Source: Rhizophagus irregularis
Lineage: Eukaryota > Glomeromycota > Glomeromycetes > Glomerales > Glomeraceae
DNA length: 64,000 nucleotides
NCBI RefSeq assembly: GCF_026210795.1
Contig: NC_089454.1
Location: forward strand, 682,001-746,000
Direction: 5' to 3'
The translations under genes and the position numbers were made by a program. The stretch's first letter is position 1, and every line of letters begins with the position of its first letter. The notes under the pieces are model-generated. The model was not told where the DNA came from. It worked only from the letters and a program-made list of their open reading frames with translations, and ran no database searches. Positions 45,001-57,911 of this stretch are shown piece by piece.

Positions 45001-47795
45001 CCAAACTCCTAAAAACCGGAAAGATGAGGACATAGGGATAGGAGTAACAATAATATTGGGCATAGAGTTGAGCGATGAAATCGACAAATTAAAGGCTATA
45101 GGAGACAAATCTCGAGAAGCAGCAACTGCATTAGTGGCTAAAACATATTTGTTATGATTGGCTGAGGTATTGTTTAAACAATAAAATTCTTCAGTAATAG
45201 ACAACATATGTTCCATTCCTTCTTTAGAAGAAGAGATCAAAGTAGAATCATCCATGAACACCAAATTATTAATTTCTAAAACATCCAGAGAGCAAGAAAT
45301 TGATGGAGCAGTGTAGGGAGCCAATGGAAAAACCAAACAATAAGAGTCTTTCTTCTCATTTCTGAGAGTTGTAAGCAGAGGGTCTAAATAAATAACCCAT
45401 AAAAGCGGAGAGATAACTTCACCTTGATCTATTCCAATTTTAACTCTATATGGTGGAGAGATTACCAGTCGCAATGACACGGTTAGAACGTGACATAAAT
45501 AAGGAAAGTAAGAATTGAATTGCATTTTGAGGCAAACATAAACGTTAAAGAGCAAAACGCAACATAGATAAATCTACAGAATCAAATGCTTTTGAAATGT
45601 CTTGAGAAAGAATCCACAAGGGTTGTTTAGTGACTACCGAATCATGGATAATGGATTCCAGAGTAATAATAGGATCACGGCAGGAACCTCCAGGTAAACC
45701 TGCGAAATTACCACCTTGGAGAACATGGTGGGAGGCAAGCAAAGGAGCCAAACGATTATAAAAAAGTTTAACCAAAGCCTTACGAATCACCTCCAATAAA
45801 GTGATAGGACGTGTATTTTTAAGTTGGCATTTCCATTCATGCGGTTTAGGAATAGGAAAAACAGTAGCTTGTCTCCATAAATCGGGGATATTAGCTTCTG
45901 ATAAACAGGCACAAATTAAATTGAAAAGCAAAGTAGAAGCAGAAGGACCTAAGTGTTTCAACATCTCATACGAGATCATAGAAGAACCTGAGGCTTTGTC
46001 ATTAGGCATAGAGGAAATTGTTGAGGACCATTCATCAAGGGTAGGAGGATCCATTAGTGAATCAAAAATAGCTGGAGAAACATCAGCAAGTGGTGCATAA
46101 GCGTTAGACCATCGTTCAGGCAAATCCTGTATAGAAGAAGGAGGAGTAGAAGTAATTGGAACAAAATTTTGAAAATGTTCAATAACTTCTTGATCAATAG
46201 CATCTGGAGAAGTTAATAAAGTAGGGTGTGTTGGATGATCAATAAAGACACGATCAAGAACAATTCGTCATCTGGTTCGTGACAAAGCAGATTCAATAAA
46301 AGTGGAAATATCATTGGTAAAGTTATCATTCCGAGCATCAATTTTAGCCTGAATAGAAGAGGCTTGAAATTTTTTTTCTTTAAGCAAAAGAAGACTTCGT
46401 AAAATCAAAGTCATATTTTCTAGGGTTTGAAGTAAATTGGCAAAATCATCAATTCTTGCATCTCGAAGAAAAGGAGGAAAAGTAATAGGTATAACAAAGG
46501 TCTGTTTATAAAGGAATAAAATATTATTAAGACGTATATAATATAAAGACCACTTAGTTTCATGATGCATAGAGTATGAGATAGGGGTCTTATGAAGAGA
46601 ACAGATAGTTTTAGCCACTTTAGACAAAAATCTATAAGACTGGCATAAACTTTCCAAGTCTTTAGGCTTCTTTGGAATATAAGTATTGCCCACAGTAACT
46701 GAAGGCAATGTGGAATTAGCAGCTTTGATAATCCTAGAATGAAGATATTCACATTTCTGATTGAGAGGCCAAGCGTCAAAAACAAGTGGATCAATTGGAC
46801 ATAATTTATCCAAATTATCAGCAAAAGCAGTCCATTGATCAACAGAAATGGAGTCATATTTGAAACACGTTGAGTATTACGACCAAGTTGACAAGCTCGT
46901 GCAGATTTAATAGCATCTGATAATAATGAAGCATCAAAATATGTAATAATAGGTTGTGATCTGAAATGTGTAAATCATGAGCATCAAAAATAGAAGCTGT
47001 TAACATATATTGGCGAAGAAATGGACAGGACCAAACAAAGTCAATACGAGTAATAATATCCAAATGGTGATAGTTACCTAAGGTACCAGATAAATTAAGG
47101 GGGGTGCAGTCCTCATAATTATGAGAAAGCAAATAATGAAATAATTTGTGAATTCGTTTAGCAGCAACCTGAGGTTGATGCAAAAATATAGGGTAATATT
47201 TCTCCAGATTCATGTTAAAATCACCGCAAATAGCATGGTGAAAATTTTGTGAAGAAGTTTGGGAAATTAAAGAAATTAATTGATCAATGACTTCGTAACG
47301 AAGAACAAGATCATTTGTGGGTGGAATGTAGACGACAAATATACGCAATTTAACATTGCCTTTAAAAAACAAGTCTACAGAAAGAATACGGGAGGAATGG
47401 GATTGATAAAATTGAACATGAGTTGCTAAAGAGTTGTGTATGAATAAAGAAACACCACCAGAAGAGCGACCATGTTTGGTGGAGTCCAAATCAGAATGAA
47501 AAGAAGTATAATCACAAACTCGTTTAGACAAAAATTTCATTCGTTTAGGCGATAGGTGTGTATCAACGATACCACCAAAGGAAATGTGATTTTGTAAAAA
47601 GAAAGAAGAGATTTGGTCCATTTTAAAGGAACCCTTGGCCAGGAGTTTTAAGACCATTAACATTAAAAGAAGAAATGTTAAAAGAATTGGGAATGGGGAA
47701 GTAGAGGAAGAAGAAGAAAATAAAGTATCAGATAAAGGGTCATTAAAAATATCACTAAAATTAACGGGGTTGGGGATTTCGCACAAAGGTATCAT
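42074..47795 (-). pseudogene. LINE-1 ORF2: endonuclease, reverse transcriptase, RNase H
   Basis: From the 5' side: APE-type endonuclease (SSFNVNGL in another frame near 47670, then ICGDFNMN, RIDFVW, SDHNLLL); reverse transcriptase with FPIPKPHEW, SQDISKAFDSVD (about 45570), GIDQGEVISPLLW (45435-45397) and FMDDSTL (FMDD 45258-45247); a zinc/linker part with PCPGCDL; RNase H with FYTDGSL (TDG 43600-43592), CAEAAAIYAAL and HIYTDSQSSIEGL, and KAHSNFYWNDFADSLAN in a shifted frame; C-terminal domain with SWFNYISGFMGR. The endonuclease position usually held by Glu reads IVDTHL here. In-frame breaks include TGA at 46268 and 43865 and TAA at 45545, with frameshifts near 47640, 46860, 45500, 44330 and 43240. 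ORF2 would nick the target and copy the LINE RNA. Confidence 0.88.
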
Positions 47796-47864
47796 AATCT
47801 ATATTATCGTTCATCATTATAACACAATGATAGAAACTGCAGGGTGAAAGAAAGGGATAACAAA

Positions 47865-50023
47865 TCAATCAGACGAAGTCTTATTGACTAAGTCCGAGGA
47901 AGAGCCACCAGAAATGGAGCTAATAAATCTTTCAATAGAGCCGGATAAGTGGTCAAATTTGTTATCTAAGGATCGTTGAAATGAATAAATTTCAGCACGT
48001 TCTTTATTAATAGTTACTTCATCAGCAGTTTCGGGGATGGGGGAAAAAGAAATGGTGGAATGGGGAACAGAAACCGTTGGGAGAGGGAGAACCGGGCCAG
48101 AATTAGACCTGTTCGAAGTGGACAGGTTAGATTGTGTTATATAAGGGGGGTGCTTTGGTGATTGTCAACTAGCATGTATGAAGAATTATTAGGGTCAGGT
48201 GGAAGAACATCGTCTTGCTTATGTCCAAAAACACGAAGTTCCAACCAAGACATCCTCTGATCAGCTAATTCAAAAGCATGAATTCTAGCACGTACACTAG
48301 CCATATCTTCTTGAAGGTTTTTAAGCACCGAAAGGATCTCTTGAATTTGGGAGCAATTAGGATCCACCAAAGGAGGTTGTTTATGGCCAGATGAGTTGGG
48401 AATGGAGGTACTATTACGTTGGGAAGTGGAAAAGGAAACTGAACGGTCTTTGCCTTTACGCTCATTAGAGCGAGGTCATTGTGCAGATTGGATAGATTTA
48501 TTGGAATTAGAAGGATTGGGCGAAGAAGTGTTATTGGTATTGTTATTGCTCCGTCCGGTGTTATTGGCTGAATGGTTACGTTGTCGGGAATTAGAATGAT
48601 CTTTGGATTGAGAACGGGAACGATGTCTATTGCGATTAACAGAAGAGTCATGGTTATTAGATCGTCCAATATTAAAACGTTCTTTTAAGTGTGCAACAGG
48701 ATTACGGGTACGTGAGCGACCACAAGAATTGTTCAATGGGCATGCAGTAGGAGCGCAGCCAAGTTTGCCGCATCTGTGGCAAAGCTTGTTTGTATTCTCT
48801 GGGAGTTCCCATTGGAGTCTGTGGCCTTGCAGGGCGACTGATTGTTCCATTGCGGTGTCCATCATTTGTTGTGATTGAAAAGTGATGTAAGCCCATCGTT
48901 TAGGTTTATAGGAATTAAGAGATAGTGGGATATTAACGGCCATAGCGCCAATTGCTTGTACCAAGGGTGCTAAATGCACATCTTTTGTGTTAGGAGGGAG
49001 CTGAGATAAAACGGTGATGAATTTACGTCGTGTTTTCTTTTGATCAAGGGTGAGGGAGCATGGTGTAATACGTAAACAAGTGGAATAACAATAGATTGCC
49101 CACTGTTTATCCATGAAATGTTGGATAGAAGAAGCATCATCATAAACAATACGAGCTTGCTGAACTTTAGCATTGGTACGTGTATGGATGCGACAGGATT
49201 GTATGTTACCATATTTTTTAAAAAGAGCAGTAATGTCATCTTTCTTGATGAAGAATGGAATGTCAGTGACTTGGATAGCCCGGAGATCTTCATCAGTTCG
49301 GAGTTGCTGAGGGTCATGTAGAAAAAATCAGAGATCGGCAAGATCATCATGTTGGAGAGAAAGGCAGGCATCACGTTCAGTAGTTGAATTAAAATGAATG
49401 ACTAATCGTTTGAGGTCACCAGAACCAGACATGCGAGCGCGGCCAGTGTAAGAGTGATAAGTTTCCAAAAGGAGGTTATTAACAGCGTCAATCATAGCCC
49501 GATTGGTAGGATACTTTTTGATAAATTCAGGGGAAGTATTAGGAGCTGCAGCAGCCTGATAATCACGCCTAAGAATGGAAATAGTGGGCGTGTCAAGGGG
49601 AAGAGAAGAAGTATCATTGGTATCCATAATATCTTTATTAGGAGACACGTCTAAGGGGGAAGTTTCTTTGTCTTTTGGGGCATGCATGGACGCGTCGGTA
49701 CCAGACGTGACAGTACTAGGCGCAGAAGGCGCAGTAATATCTTTGGGAGGAGGAGACGAAAAGTTATCAGCATTATTTTGTTGAGGAGGAGTAGTATTGC
49801 TGCCTCCAGCATCAGCCGCTGAGTCGGCGACGTAGTCTTCTTCCATAGGGTTTTCTGGGAGCGTACGAGTGCGTTTGGAAGGGTTGTTTTTATTGTTTGT
49901 TTGTTCATTATCTGAGTTTGAAACGTCAGAGCCAGAGTCTTTATTTTTGTTTCGTTTGTCTTGACGCTTGGCAGGTCCCCCGTTAGGGTTATTGCCAGCT
50001 TTTTTGTTACCTTTGGGAGGCAT
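47865..50023 (-). pseudogene. LINE-1 ORF1: RRM and zinc-knuckle protein
   Basis: Starts MPPKGNKKAGNN. A Ser/Pro/Asp-rich region is followed by a conserved stretch (PEFIKKYPTNRAMIDAV), a TGA at 49328-49330, then an RRM-like fold (VTDIPFFIKKDDITALFKKY). Next come a second RNA-binding-like part (MAVNIPLSLNSYKPKRWAYI) and a knuckle CHRCGKLGCAPTAC of the spacing C-x2-C-x4-C-x4-C, in which Cys takes the usual His place. A Ser/Arg/Asn-rich tail ends, after TGA at 48476-48478 and a frameshift near 48137, with a helical segment and TGA at 47865-47867. ORF1 proteins of this type coat LINE RNA. LINE-2 ORF1 has the same order and the same knuckle. Confidence 0.82.
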
Positions 50024-50398
50024 TTTAGTAGTAAAATAAGAGATGTGTTAATATGAAGAATAAAAATTTCTTTCGCAAAATTTTTGACCAAGGATCTACA
50101 AGAAAGAGTTGGCAGATCGGGATTAAGTCACACTTTCAGCAAATTAGCCCATTTTTCAGGGGCTTAAAAAATCAATTTTTGTAAATATTTCAGCATCCAG
50201 TAGTCCAATTTTGATGAACATTTTTTTAAATTGTAGAGCTAAATGAGGGCCACAAAATAAAAAAAGTTCATTAAAATTGAATCACTGGATGCTGAGATAT
50301 TTACAAAAAATGATTTTTTGAGTTTTAGCAAAAAGGGGTGTTTTTGGCCAAAAGTCCATTATAACTTTTATATTAGATATCCAGGATCCTCAAATATG

Positions 50399-50903
50399 GT
50401 GCAAGTACAACAATTATAGTATAGTAAGTAATATAATTAACCTTATTGATAGTAAACAGTTAGAAATAAAGCTAATATATGTTTTAATTACTCAATCTGA
50501 ATTTTTCTTATCTTCCTTTTAAAGGTTATACAAATCCTGTAATATATTTTCTATATTATCTTTTTCTTTTATTTATTTAAATCTTCTAATTTTTTGTATT
50601 TTATTATATAAATTTTTGTGATAAATGTAAGTAACTGGATATTTTTTAGTTAATAATTTGTATATACTTTAAGTACTTATAGTTGGAACTGCAGTAAGAT
50701 ATTTTAATATATCAGTTTATTTCTTTTAAAAACTAATGAAATTGAACTTCATAAATTTTAATATTTGGATTTAAAGGATAGTTATATTTATCAACTATTA
50801 TGAAGATTTTAATAATTTTTGTTAATTTTGAATAAATTACATTTAAATAATACTAATAACCAATTGATTCAAAACTTCATTGAAAATCTTTATCTTGATT
50901 GGT
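50399..50903 (+). pseudogene. LINE RNase H relic, right part, and AT-rich DNA
   Basis: The first roughly 100 bp continue the relic frame from 41856 (SKQLEIKLIYV). The rest is AT-rich without recognisable features, up to the TIR element at 50912. Confidence 0.45.
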
Positions 50904-50946
50904 ATTAAACTAGGACCTGAACAATACTGATATAACTCACATTTGA

Positions 50947-52206
50947 GGATATATTATTATACTCTGGAAGGAATGGTCATCTATAAATGGACTCCATCGC
51001 ACATATCACAACACCCTAAAGCGGTCAGCATCATATAGGATACTAACTTTGACGGGTTATCATATAGCACATCCTGAAACCATCTTGTGCCAAGACCTAA
51101 CCCCATGTGGCCTTCCTTACTAACCATTCATCCACTATAAGGTAGCCTCTAGCTAGTATATTTTTGTACAAGTTCCCCCAGCTAATGGTACAGTGATGGC
51201 TTTCATAATATCAGTTAACTATTTAGAACCCTTCCGAGTATCAGCTCTTAGATACTAGGTTTATTCAAGGCTACTTACCCCGACGTAATTACCTATCACC
51301 GATGGTATAGTTGTGAACCCTTAGTGGTAGTTATGAAGGTATACCAACACAGACCGTGACCACCAGGACAGGAAACCTCAAGAAATCTCTAGGATCACCT
51401 TTTATAGTAGGCTCTTAATCATGAAGGATTACCAACTAGGAGCGAGTATGGTAGGGAATCGAACCCCATATTTATGTCCTGATACCATTGGTTCAGAAAC
51501 ATACAGGTTGGTCTAAACCTATTAGAAGGTAAACTAATATGAAGACATTGCACCTTGACTTTACCATTTATGGTACCCATCTAGCACGACAAACCCCACG
51601 CAGTAAAGTTTGCCACACTCTTAGTGGTATAGTTCTTACTAGTGACCACCAAGACAAGATACCACTCCTAAGGTATGCAAGCAGTGACCTCAAAGACAAG
51701 ACTCTGAATTTACCAACGATCTCTTAGGGAACATGAAAAGAACATCAAAACTCTTTGTTGAAATATGTGACCGTTACTGTACATATTAATACACCAAGAT
51801 GCAATCCAATCCAACTAATCCCTGTATCTTCACGCTATTGGTGGTAGCATCTACAGTAAAATTCGTTTTATTTCTGTGATTGGCAGAATTGAACCTGCGA
51901 CCTCACCATACTCAGGCTTAATGAGGGTCTCAATCATATACTACTGAGATATGGTTAAGGTTGCTTGTCTAAACCTCTTCAAAATCTTATGATTAGTTTC
52001 ATCAAAATTTTACTATAGATTTATTATAGTTTTGGCAGAGTTTCGGCAGTTTCGGCATTTATAATAAGTTTCGGCAGTTTCGCCTTTCTCTAAAGTTTCG
52101 CCAGTTTTTTAATATAACTTTAATATAGTTTCGGCAGAATTTCACTTTTTGGCGAAACGCCATCTTGCCTAAACCCCTAGGTTTCGGCAAGCAACCTTAG
52201 ATATGG
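50947..52206 (-). mobile_element. tRNA-headed SINE-like insert, about 1.0 kb plus nested MITE
   Basis: Flanked by the 19-bp repeat TGATATAACTCACATTTGA (50928-50946 and 52207-52225). Read on the minus strand it starts, beside the nested MITE, with a tRNA-like head (about 51955-51875): an A-box-like TATCTCAGTAGTATATGA and a B-box GGTTCAATTCT inside GGTCGCAGGTTCAATTCTGCC. A second T-arm-like GGGGTTCGATTCCC lies near 51460. The rest is noncoding, GC-richer DNA with repeats such as CTTAGTGGTA. A polymerase III promoter and LINE-dependent mobilisation are inferred from this structure. It is long for a SINE. Confidence 0.65.
51956..52198. mobile_element. MULE-like MITE nested in the SINE-like insert
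   Basis: The ends TAAGGTTGCTTGTCTAAACC and AAGGTTGCTTGCCGAAACC (complement) are flanked by the 9-bp repeat AGATATGGT (51947-51955 and 52199-52207). The interior contains repeated TTTCGGCAG and TTTCGCC words. Confidence 0.78.
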
Positions 52207-55200
52207 TGATATAACTCACATTTGATAGACTAACAGTGATTTTTATTAATCATTTATAACTTCGTACACTCAAAATACAATGAAAACAAAAAGTAAATAA
52301 ATAAACTAAACAAAAAGAAAATAGTCGCACAAATTTGTACATATAGAGAAGCAAACTAAACTATAAATCCCAAACTTGTATATCCCAACTTTAAACCTAA
52401 AAAGCAAAGTTTCGGATCAACTACCCAAATCCAGAAAATCTTACCCGATCTTACAACCTGCCAAGATATTATTCCAGATGAGGACTGTTCGACTCTTCAG
52501 AAAACCCAACAGGTGATGAAACCATGAGAGTCGTTGGGTTAAAGAGGAATGGAGCCATTTGATACCAAGAGAGGACCATTCAGAAGCCTGAAGCGGAGAA
52601 AGAGGCTCATCGGCCTGAGACAGAGCAATTGGAGGAGCAGAAAAGCGGAAAGGTTGAACAGAAGGTCCTTTGTATGATCGAAGAGTACTTGGCAAAATTC
52701 CTTTTGCCGTGTCTTTTGTAACTTTAATTTTACACCTTGATCGCCAAAGACCATGATAAATTTCGCGTTGTAATTTCAAATATATACGGGAAATAATAGG
52801 AGTCAGGAGATAAAGATTTATAATTAAGACCAGAGCAGCGAATAAGGCACCTTGAAAGATCACATGGGATGAAGCCTCAGAGAAACCAAGAAGCAGAAAA
52901 AGAGGAGTAATTATTATTCAAAAGCAAATCTGGAAGACCAAGCGTCGATAAATTATGAAGAGCCATAAGAAGTTCATCATATGATTGTTTGCAACGTGGA
53001 GAAGAGGAAACCTTAGTAGCAAGTTTGACCAGAAAACGTTCAATAAGATCTGTAGTTACATCTTTGTGATTCAGAAGCACAGGGTTATCATCCTCAACAT
53101 CCAGGTAGCTAGGTGAACAAATGAAAAGATATTCTAACGTTTTCATGAAAGTTCCACAAATCGGACACAAGGAGTTATCAGCATATAGGCCAGGAAATCT
53201 TTGGGAAAGTTTATACATGATAGGAAGTTCATCAAACCAAAGTTTAAGACGGAATTGCGTAAAAACGGAAGTTTTGGTTACGGCGTTGTTCGGATATAAA
53301 GTTTGTCTAAAAATTTCAAAAGAAAGAGACCAATCCATAACATAAAAAGTAGATTGCAAGGGCGAAAAACGGGAAAGTCCAATCAAAGAGAAGAAATGGC
53401 AAATATCAGTGAAGGAACGCCAATAATCAACTGGGTCTCGAGTTAAAAGTTCATCATATCCAGTGAAGAGACCCATGGTTTTCAAAAAGGAAGGAAAGAT
53501 ATCATCCATAAATGGTGTAGGTTGCAATAAGGCAGGCCAGTCAGGTGTTTTAAAAAGATTACGGGCCCAAACAGAATATGTGGGAATAGAGTCTTTGGTA
53601 AAACTAAAGAATCTATAAGTAATTCTTCTGGATATCAGCAACTCTGAGATACAGGACCATAAAGAATGATTTTTCATTCAGACACGTTGTATAGGAGAAG
53701 CGTCACACCATCTTGAGAACAACGTATCAAAATTAAACAGGGAAACAAAGGACACAGACGAATCCAAAAAAAGGGAATTCAACACGTATAATATAAAAGC
53801 TAGTTATGCAACATCGTTGTATGGAGAAATCATAGGACAAGAAAAAATTCTAGAGTCAAGTATGAAATCGTCAAGGGTTTGTACCCAGGCACAGACCAAT
53901 AATGAAGTTGTAGAATCAATGGCGTGAAGAGTTCCAGATATATGGAAAGTGGTGTCCGAACTTAGGGCAAAATTACAATTTGGTACTGGAGTAAGATCGG
54001 GTAGTAGGGCAGGAGAACTGTCACAATGCAATAAAGGTAGTTGTGCTAATGCTATATATCTATCAGGAACATATAGTTCAGAAAATCCAGATAAAAATCT
54101 AAAATAAGAACATAAAATAAAAGGAGAAAGTTTTAAATTAATAATTTGTTGAGAAATATCTACATGTACAGTCATTTGAAAAAGTTGCAAACAACGATAA
54201 GAAGGTAAAACAGATAAACAAGAACGATGAATTAATTTTCCGCCAACTGTTTTCAAAGCCAAAGGGCCTAGGGAACAACCGGGACAAGGAGTAATCTGCA
54301 TTTGATTATGCATAGTGAGAATCCAATGGGAGAAATATACAACCCGAGTACCAGAGTCGTCATCAAAAGTATAAAAGACCCGCCCAAAAATAAGAGAATT
54401 TGAAGAATCAATTCCAGCAATCTAATAATACTTATTTCGGAATCGAATGTAAGAGGAAGTATTAATTGTATCAACAAACTTTCCCACCAAAGTTGATAAG
54501 GATGGAGTAATATCAATAAGTCTCATACGTTTAGGTAAAAGAGAAGTTAGACTGGAAAGAGAGATAATAATCCGAAACCAAGAAGGAGTTTTTCCAGTGG
54601 CGGCAACAAGGCCCATATGCTTAAGGTCATTCCATGTAAATGGGAAATTATAAAATAAATCCACAACTTGTGAAAGACACCAGAGAGCAGATTTAAGCCA
54701 AGAACGCGTTTCTAGAACAGCCAGGTTAGAAGATAAAGAGACTAAAGGACACGCTTCATCAGGCATTAACTTGAGAAATGTATAATCTGAAAAATCAAAT
54801 TGGAGTCCAGATTCTCAAAGTAATTTGATGGCTTGAAAAAGCCAGTTATGACTAATTGAACGGCGTTTGGAAGTCCATAAAGAAAAATCTATAAGAGAAT
54901 CAAGAGAATTAGGCCATTTTAAAGTAAGCTGCAGAGTTCGTAACATAATTAGAACCCAATTCGCCTGCTTGGAACCAGTGGACAATAAAGAGATCCAAGA
55001 TAGGAAACGACATAAAAGTCGTTCACATAAAGAATCATAAGGATTGGCATCTTTACTGAAAAACCTGCTAGTCAAAGCTATAGAAGGAAAAGTGCGAGCC
55101 ACAGAAAGAGCTTTGCGTTGTAAACCATAATATCTGTTAGCGATTCGCATAACCTGTGATTCTGACAAATATAATACTTGGAAGCAGAATTGGACTTTCG

Positions 55201-57911
55201 GTAAAACAACCGAAGAGTGAAGATAAGCCAATTGAACAGGGAATAATTTCTTAAATCGTACAGACGTAATAAAGGAGGAGTAAATATCTTTAAGTTGTGA
55301 AAGGACAAAATTAGGGGATCCTAGTAAATTGAACCAAACACCCAAAAACCGAAAATATGAGGATAATCTCAGGGCTTGTAAAGAGAAGCTCATAGAAGAA
55401 AGATAAGCCGGAATTTCAGAGACCAATTGAAAAGAAATTAAATTATTGCCAGCTGAAGAAGAGACTAACTCGTATTTTGAGAAGTTTACTGTAATATTTA
55501 AAAAATAAAAATCATGAGCTACAGAAAGTAATTGTTCTAAGCCCGCCAAAGAAGAAGCAATTAAAGTGGAATTATCCATATAGGTAAGTTGAGTAATAGG
55601 TACGGCAACATCTTCATTATTATTGATGTCAAGAATATTTGCAGAGATACCAGAACTTCATATATAAGGGGAAATTGCTGATGATGATAATTTAGTCAAA
55701 AGGGGATCGAAGTAAATAGTCCAAAGAAGTGGAGAAATGACCTCGCCTTGATCAATACCGATCAAAAGATCGTATGATTCAGTTTTGCCAAAAGGAGTTA
55801 AAATTCTATTCTTCCTAGAAGTAAATAGACTTATTATAAAGTTAGAAAGATTAGAGGGAAATTTAAGCCGGTCGAAACAAAGTCGAAGCATGCTCAGATC
55901 TATAGAATCAAACGCTTTAGAAATATCTTGACTTAGAATCCATAATTCTTGCGGGATTTGAGAAACACGGTGGCTTTTCATAATGCCATCAAATATATTA
56001 ATAGGAGTGTTGACAGATGAACCAGGGAGTCCAGCAAAATTGTCACCAGTAAGCACTTGATATTTAGTTATAATTCGAGAAAGACGATCTGTAATAATTT
56101 TGACCAACAATTTCCGAGCAGTTTCCAATAAAGTAATTGGGCGGGTATTCTTTAATAAACATTCAAACTCATGAGGTTTAGGAATGGGTACAATAGAAGC
56201 TAAACGCCAATCCTCAGGGATATCGGATTTCGCCAAACACGAATTCATCAGTTTACACAGATAAAGGATTCCCTCAGAAGATAATAATCTAAACCATTCA
56301 TAAGGTATGGATGAGGGACCAGGAGCCTTGTGGTGTGGAGAGTTATTAATAACTGCTAGGAGTTCTTCTTCAGTAACAGGCGCCATAACCATTAAATATA
56401 TATCTGGGTCAATTGAGGAGATAGGAGTATAGTGACTTTTCCATCGATCAGGAAGACCGTGAAGGGTTTTGAACGGAGATTGACTGAAACCAACCACATT
56501 TTGAAAATGTTTAATAGCAGCCTTATGAATGTCGTCCGGTGCAACCAACAATTGAGGATTACCAGGTATATCAGTGATAAGTACTCGATCCAAGACAATA
56601 CTACGCTTTTCACGATTCAAGGAGCTACAGATAAATTTTCCTTTATCTTCATAAAAATTGGAGTTCCGTTCAGCAATAGCTGCTTTCATATCAACTTGTT
56701 TAAAATTATCCAATTCCACGGTGATTTTTCCAGAAATAAACTGTTTAACGGTTCGTAAAGAAGTTCGAAATTTTGTTAAAAAGGATAGAAAATCTAAATG
56801 CAAAGATGTAAAGACCGAATAAAGTGATGTAGGATTAGGAAGAGTATCAATAAGGACACTCTGATCGGGAAATAGGTCAATAAATTCTTTATAAAAAGAA
56901 GGAAAAAATCGATTCCAAGAAAAATAAAGATCAGAAATCGAAAAGATTTTAAAAAGTGAACTAATATAATGATCTAATTTATGACTAAAGTGATTAAAAG
57001 GTCTAAGTTCAAAGGGAATAGTTCAAGGCTTATTCAAGGAAATAACTTGTTTGGGAAAAGCACAACGAGCAGCATTAAGTAAGGCAGATTTCAGTCTATG
57101 CCAGTCATTATTAAGATGTCCAGTACCATAAGAAGGTGCAAGTTGTTTAAGTCCAGAATCCACTTTCGCAGTGAAAAGAATCTTTTGTTCAGGGAGAGCA
57201 GCATGAACATTAAATTCGGTTCGATAACGTGAGCGCTGTTTTAGATAACTCAGAGTACGTAGATCACGAATATTGAGAAAGTCGAAGAAAGCGATCAATA
57301 AAAAATGATCAGAGCTAAAGGTGTCTGAAGAATCTAAAACATACAACCACAAATGCGCAGCAGGAAAAGCAAAAGAAGTCCAAAAATAATCCAAACGGGA
57401 TAGATGGTTAGAACTCGAGGATCGAAAAGTAGGTAGTGGGGAAGAAGAGAAATCAAAAACACATAAATCATCAAATTGATGTAAATGTAAATATCGAAAC
57501 AAAGGATTAATAGGGGATAATATAGTAGGATCAGAAATATTTTTAAGAAAACTATCAAATTCAGCATTCAGGTCGCCTTCTAACAAAACATGAGCACCAG
57601 TTGAACGTGCCTCGGTAATCCAAGAAATAAGAGTGGAGTGACATTCAGAAATTAATTTATTATTAAGTCCATTAGAAGGGGGTATATAAGCTCCAATAAT
57701 AAAAATATTTTGTCGACCTGGTAGCTGTAGAAAAAGTGATATTAAACGGTCCTTAAAGAATCATTTTCTGATTACATACATAGCTAAACTAGAGTGAAAA
57801 ATAATTCCAACACCCGCATGATGATTGATGGAAGATGAAAATGAAAACCATTTGTGATATGAATATTGTGATAAATAAGGTTCACGCACATATTTGTGAG
57901 CGGTGAGATCT

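Larger units (their letters stand above)
41902..50123 (-). mobile_element. LINE-1: full-length non-LTR retrotransposon, 8.2 kb
   Basis: Flanked by the 16-bp duplication TAAGTCACACTTTCAG (41886-41901 and 50124-50139). On the minus strand it has a 100-bp 5' leader, ORF1 (50023-47865), ORF2 with endonuclease, reverse transcriptase and RNase H, and a 170-bp 3' tail that contains ATTAATAAAG and lacks poly(A). The 5' leader shares AACTCTTT and GATC words with LINE-2. Domain order fits the Tad1/I group of LINEs. Both ORFs carry stops and frameshifts, so this copy is not autonomous now. Confidence 0.9.
41857..50390. mobile_element. Foldback MITE F1, copy 3, carrying LINE-1
   Basis: Start AAAACCCCAGATATCTCC (diverged) and end ATATCCAGGATCCT, with the 8-bp duplication CAAATATA (41849-41856) / CAAATATG (50391-50398). 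The MITE arm is interrupted after its 45th base by LINE-1, at the same base as in copy 2. Confidence 0.85.

Noticed and set aside
48396-48599. Plus-strand frames across the LINE ORF1 regions
   Set aside because: Antisense of the Ser/Arg/Asn-rich ORF1 tail.
51430-51480. Possible functional tRNA gene around GGGGTTCGATTCCC
   Set aside because: The T-arm is convincing, but I could not fold an acceptor stem, D-arm and anticodon arm around it; treated as part of the SINE-like insert.
30285-52206. The two 1260-bp inserts being the same element
   Set aside because: Equal length is a coincidence: their sequences show no similarity in either orientation, and one contains a nested 243-bp MITE.
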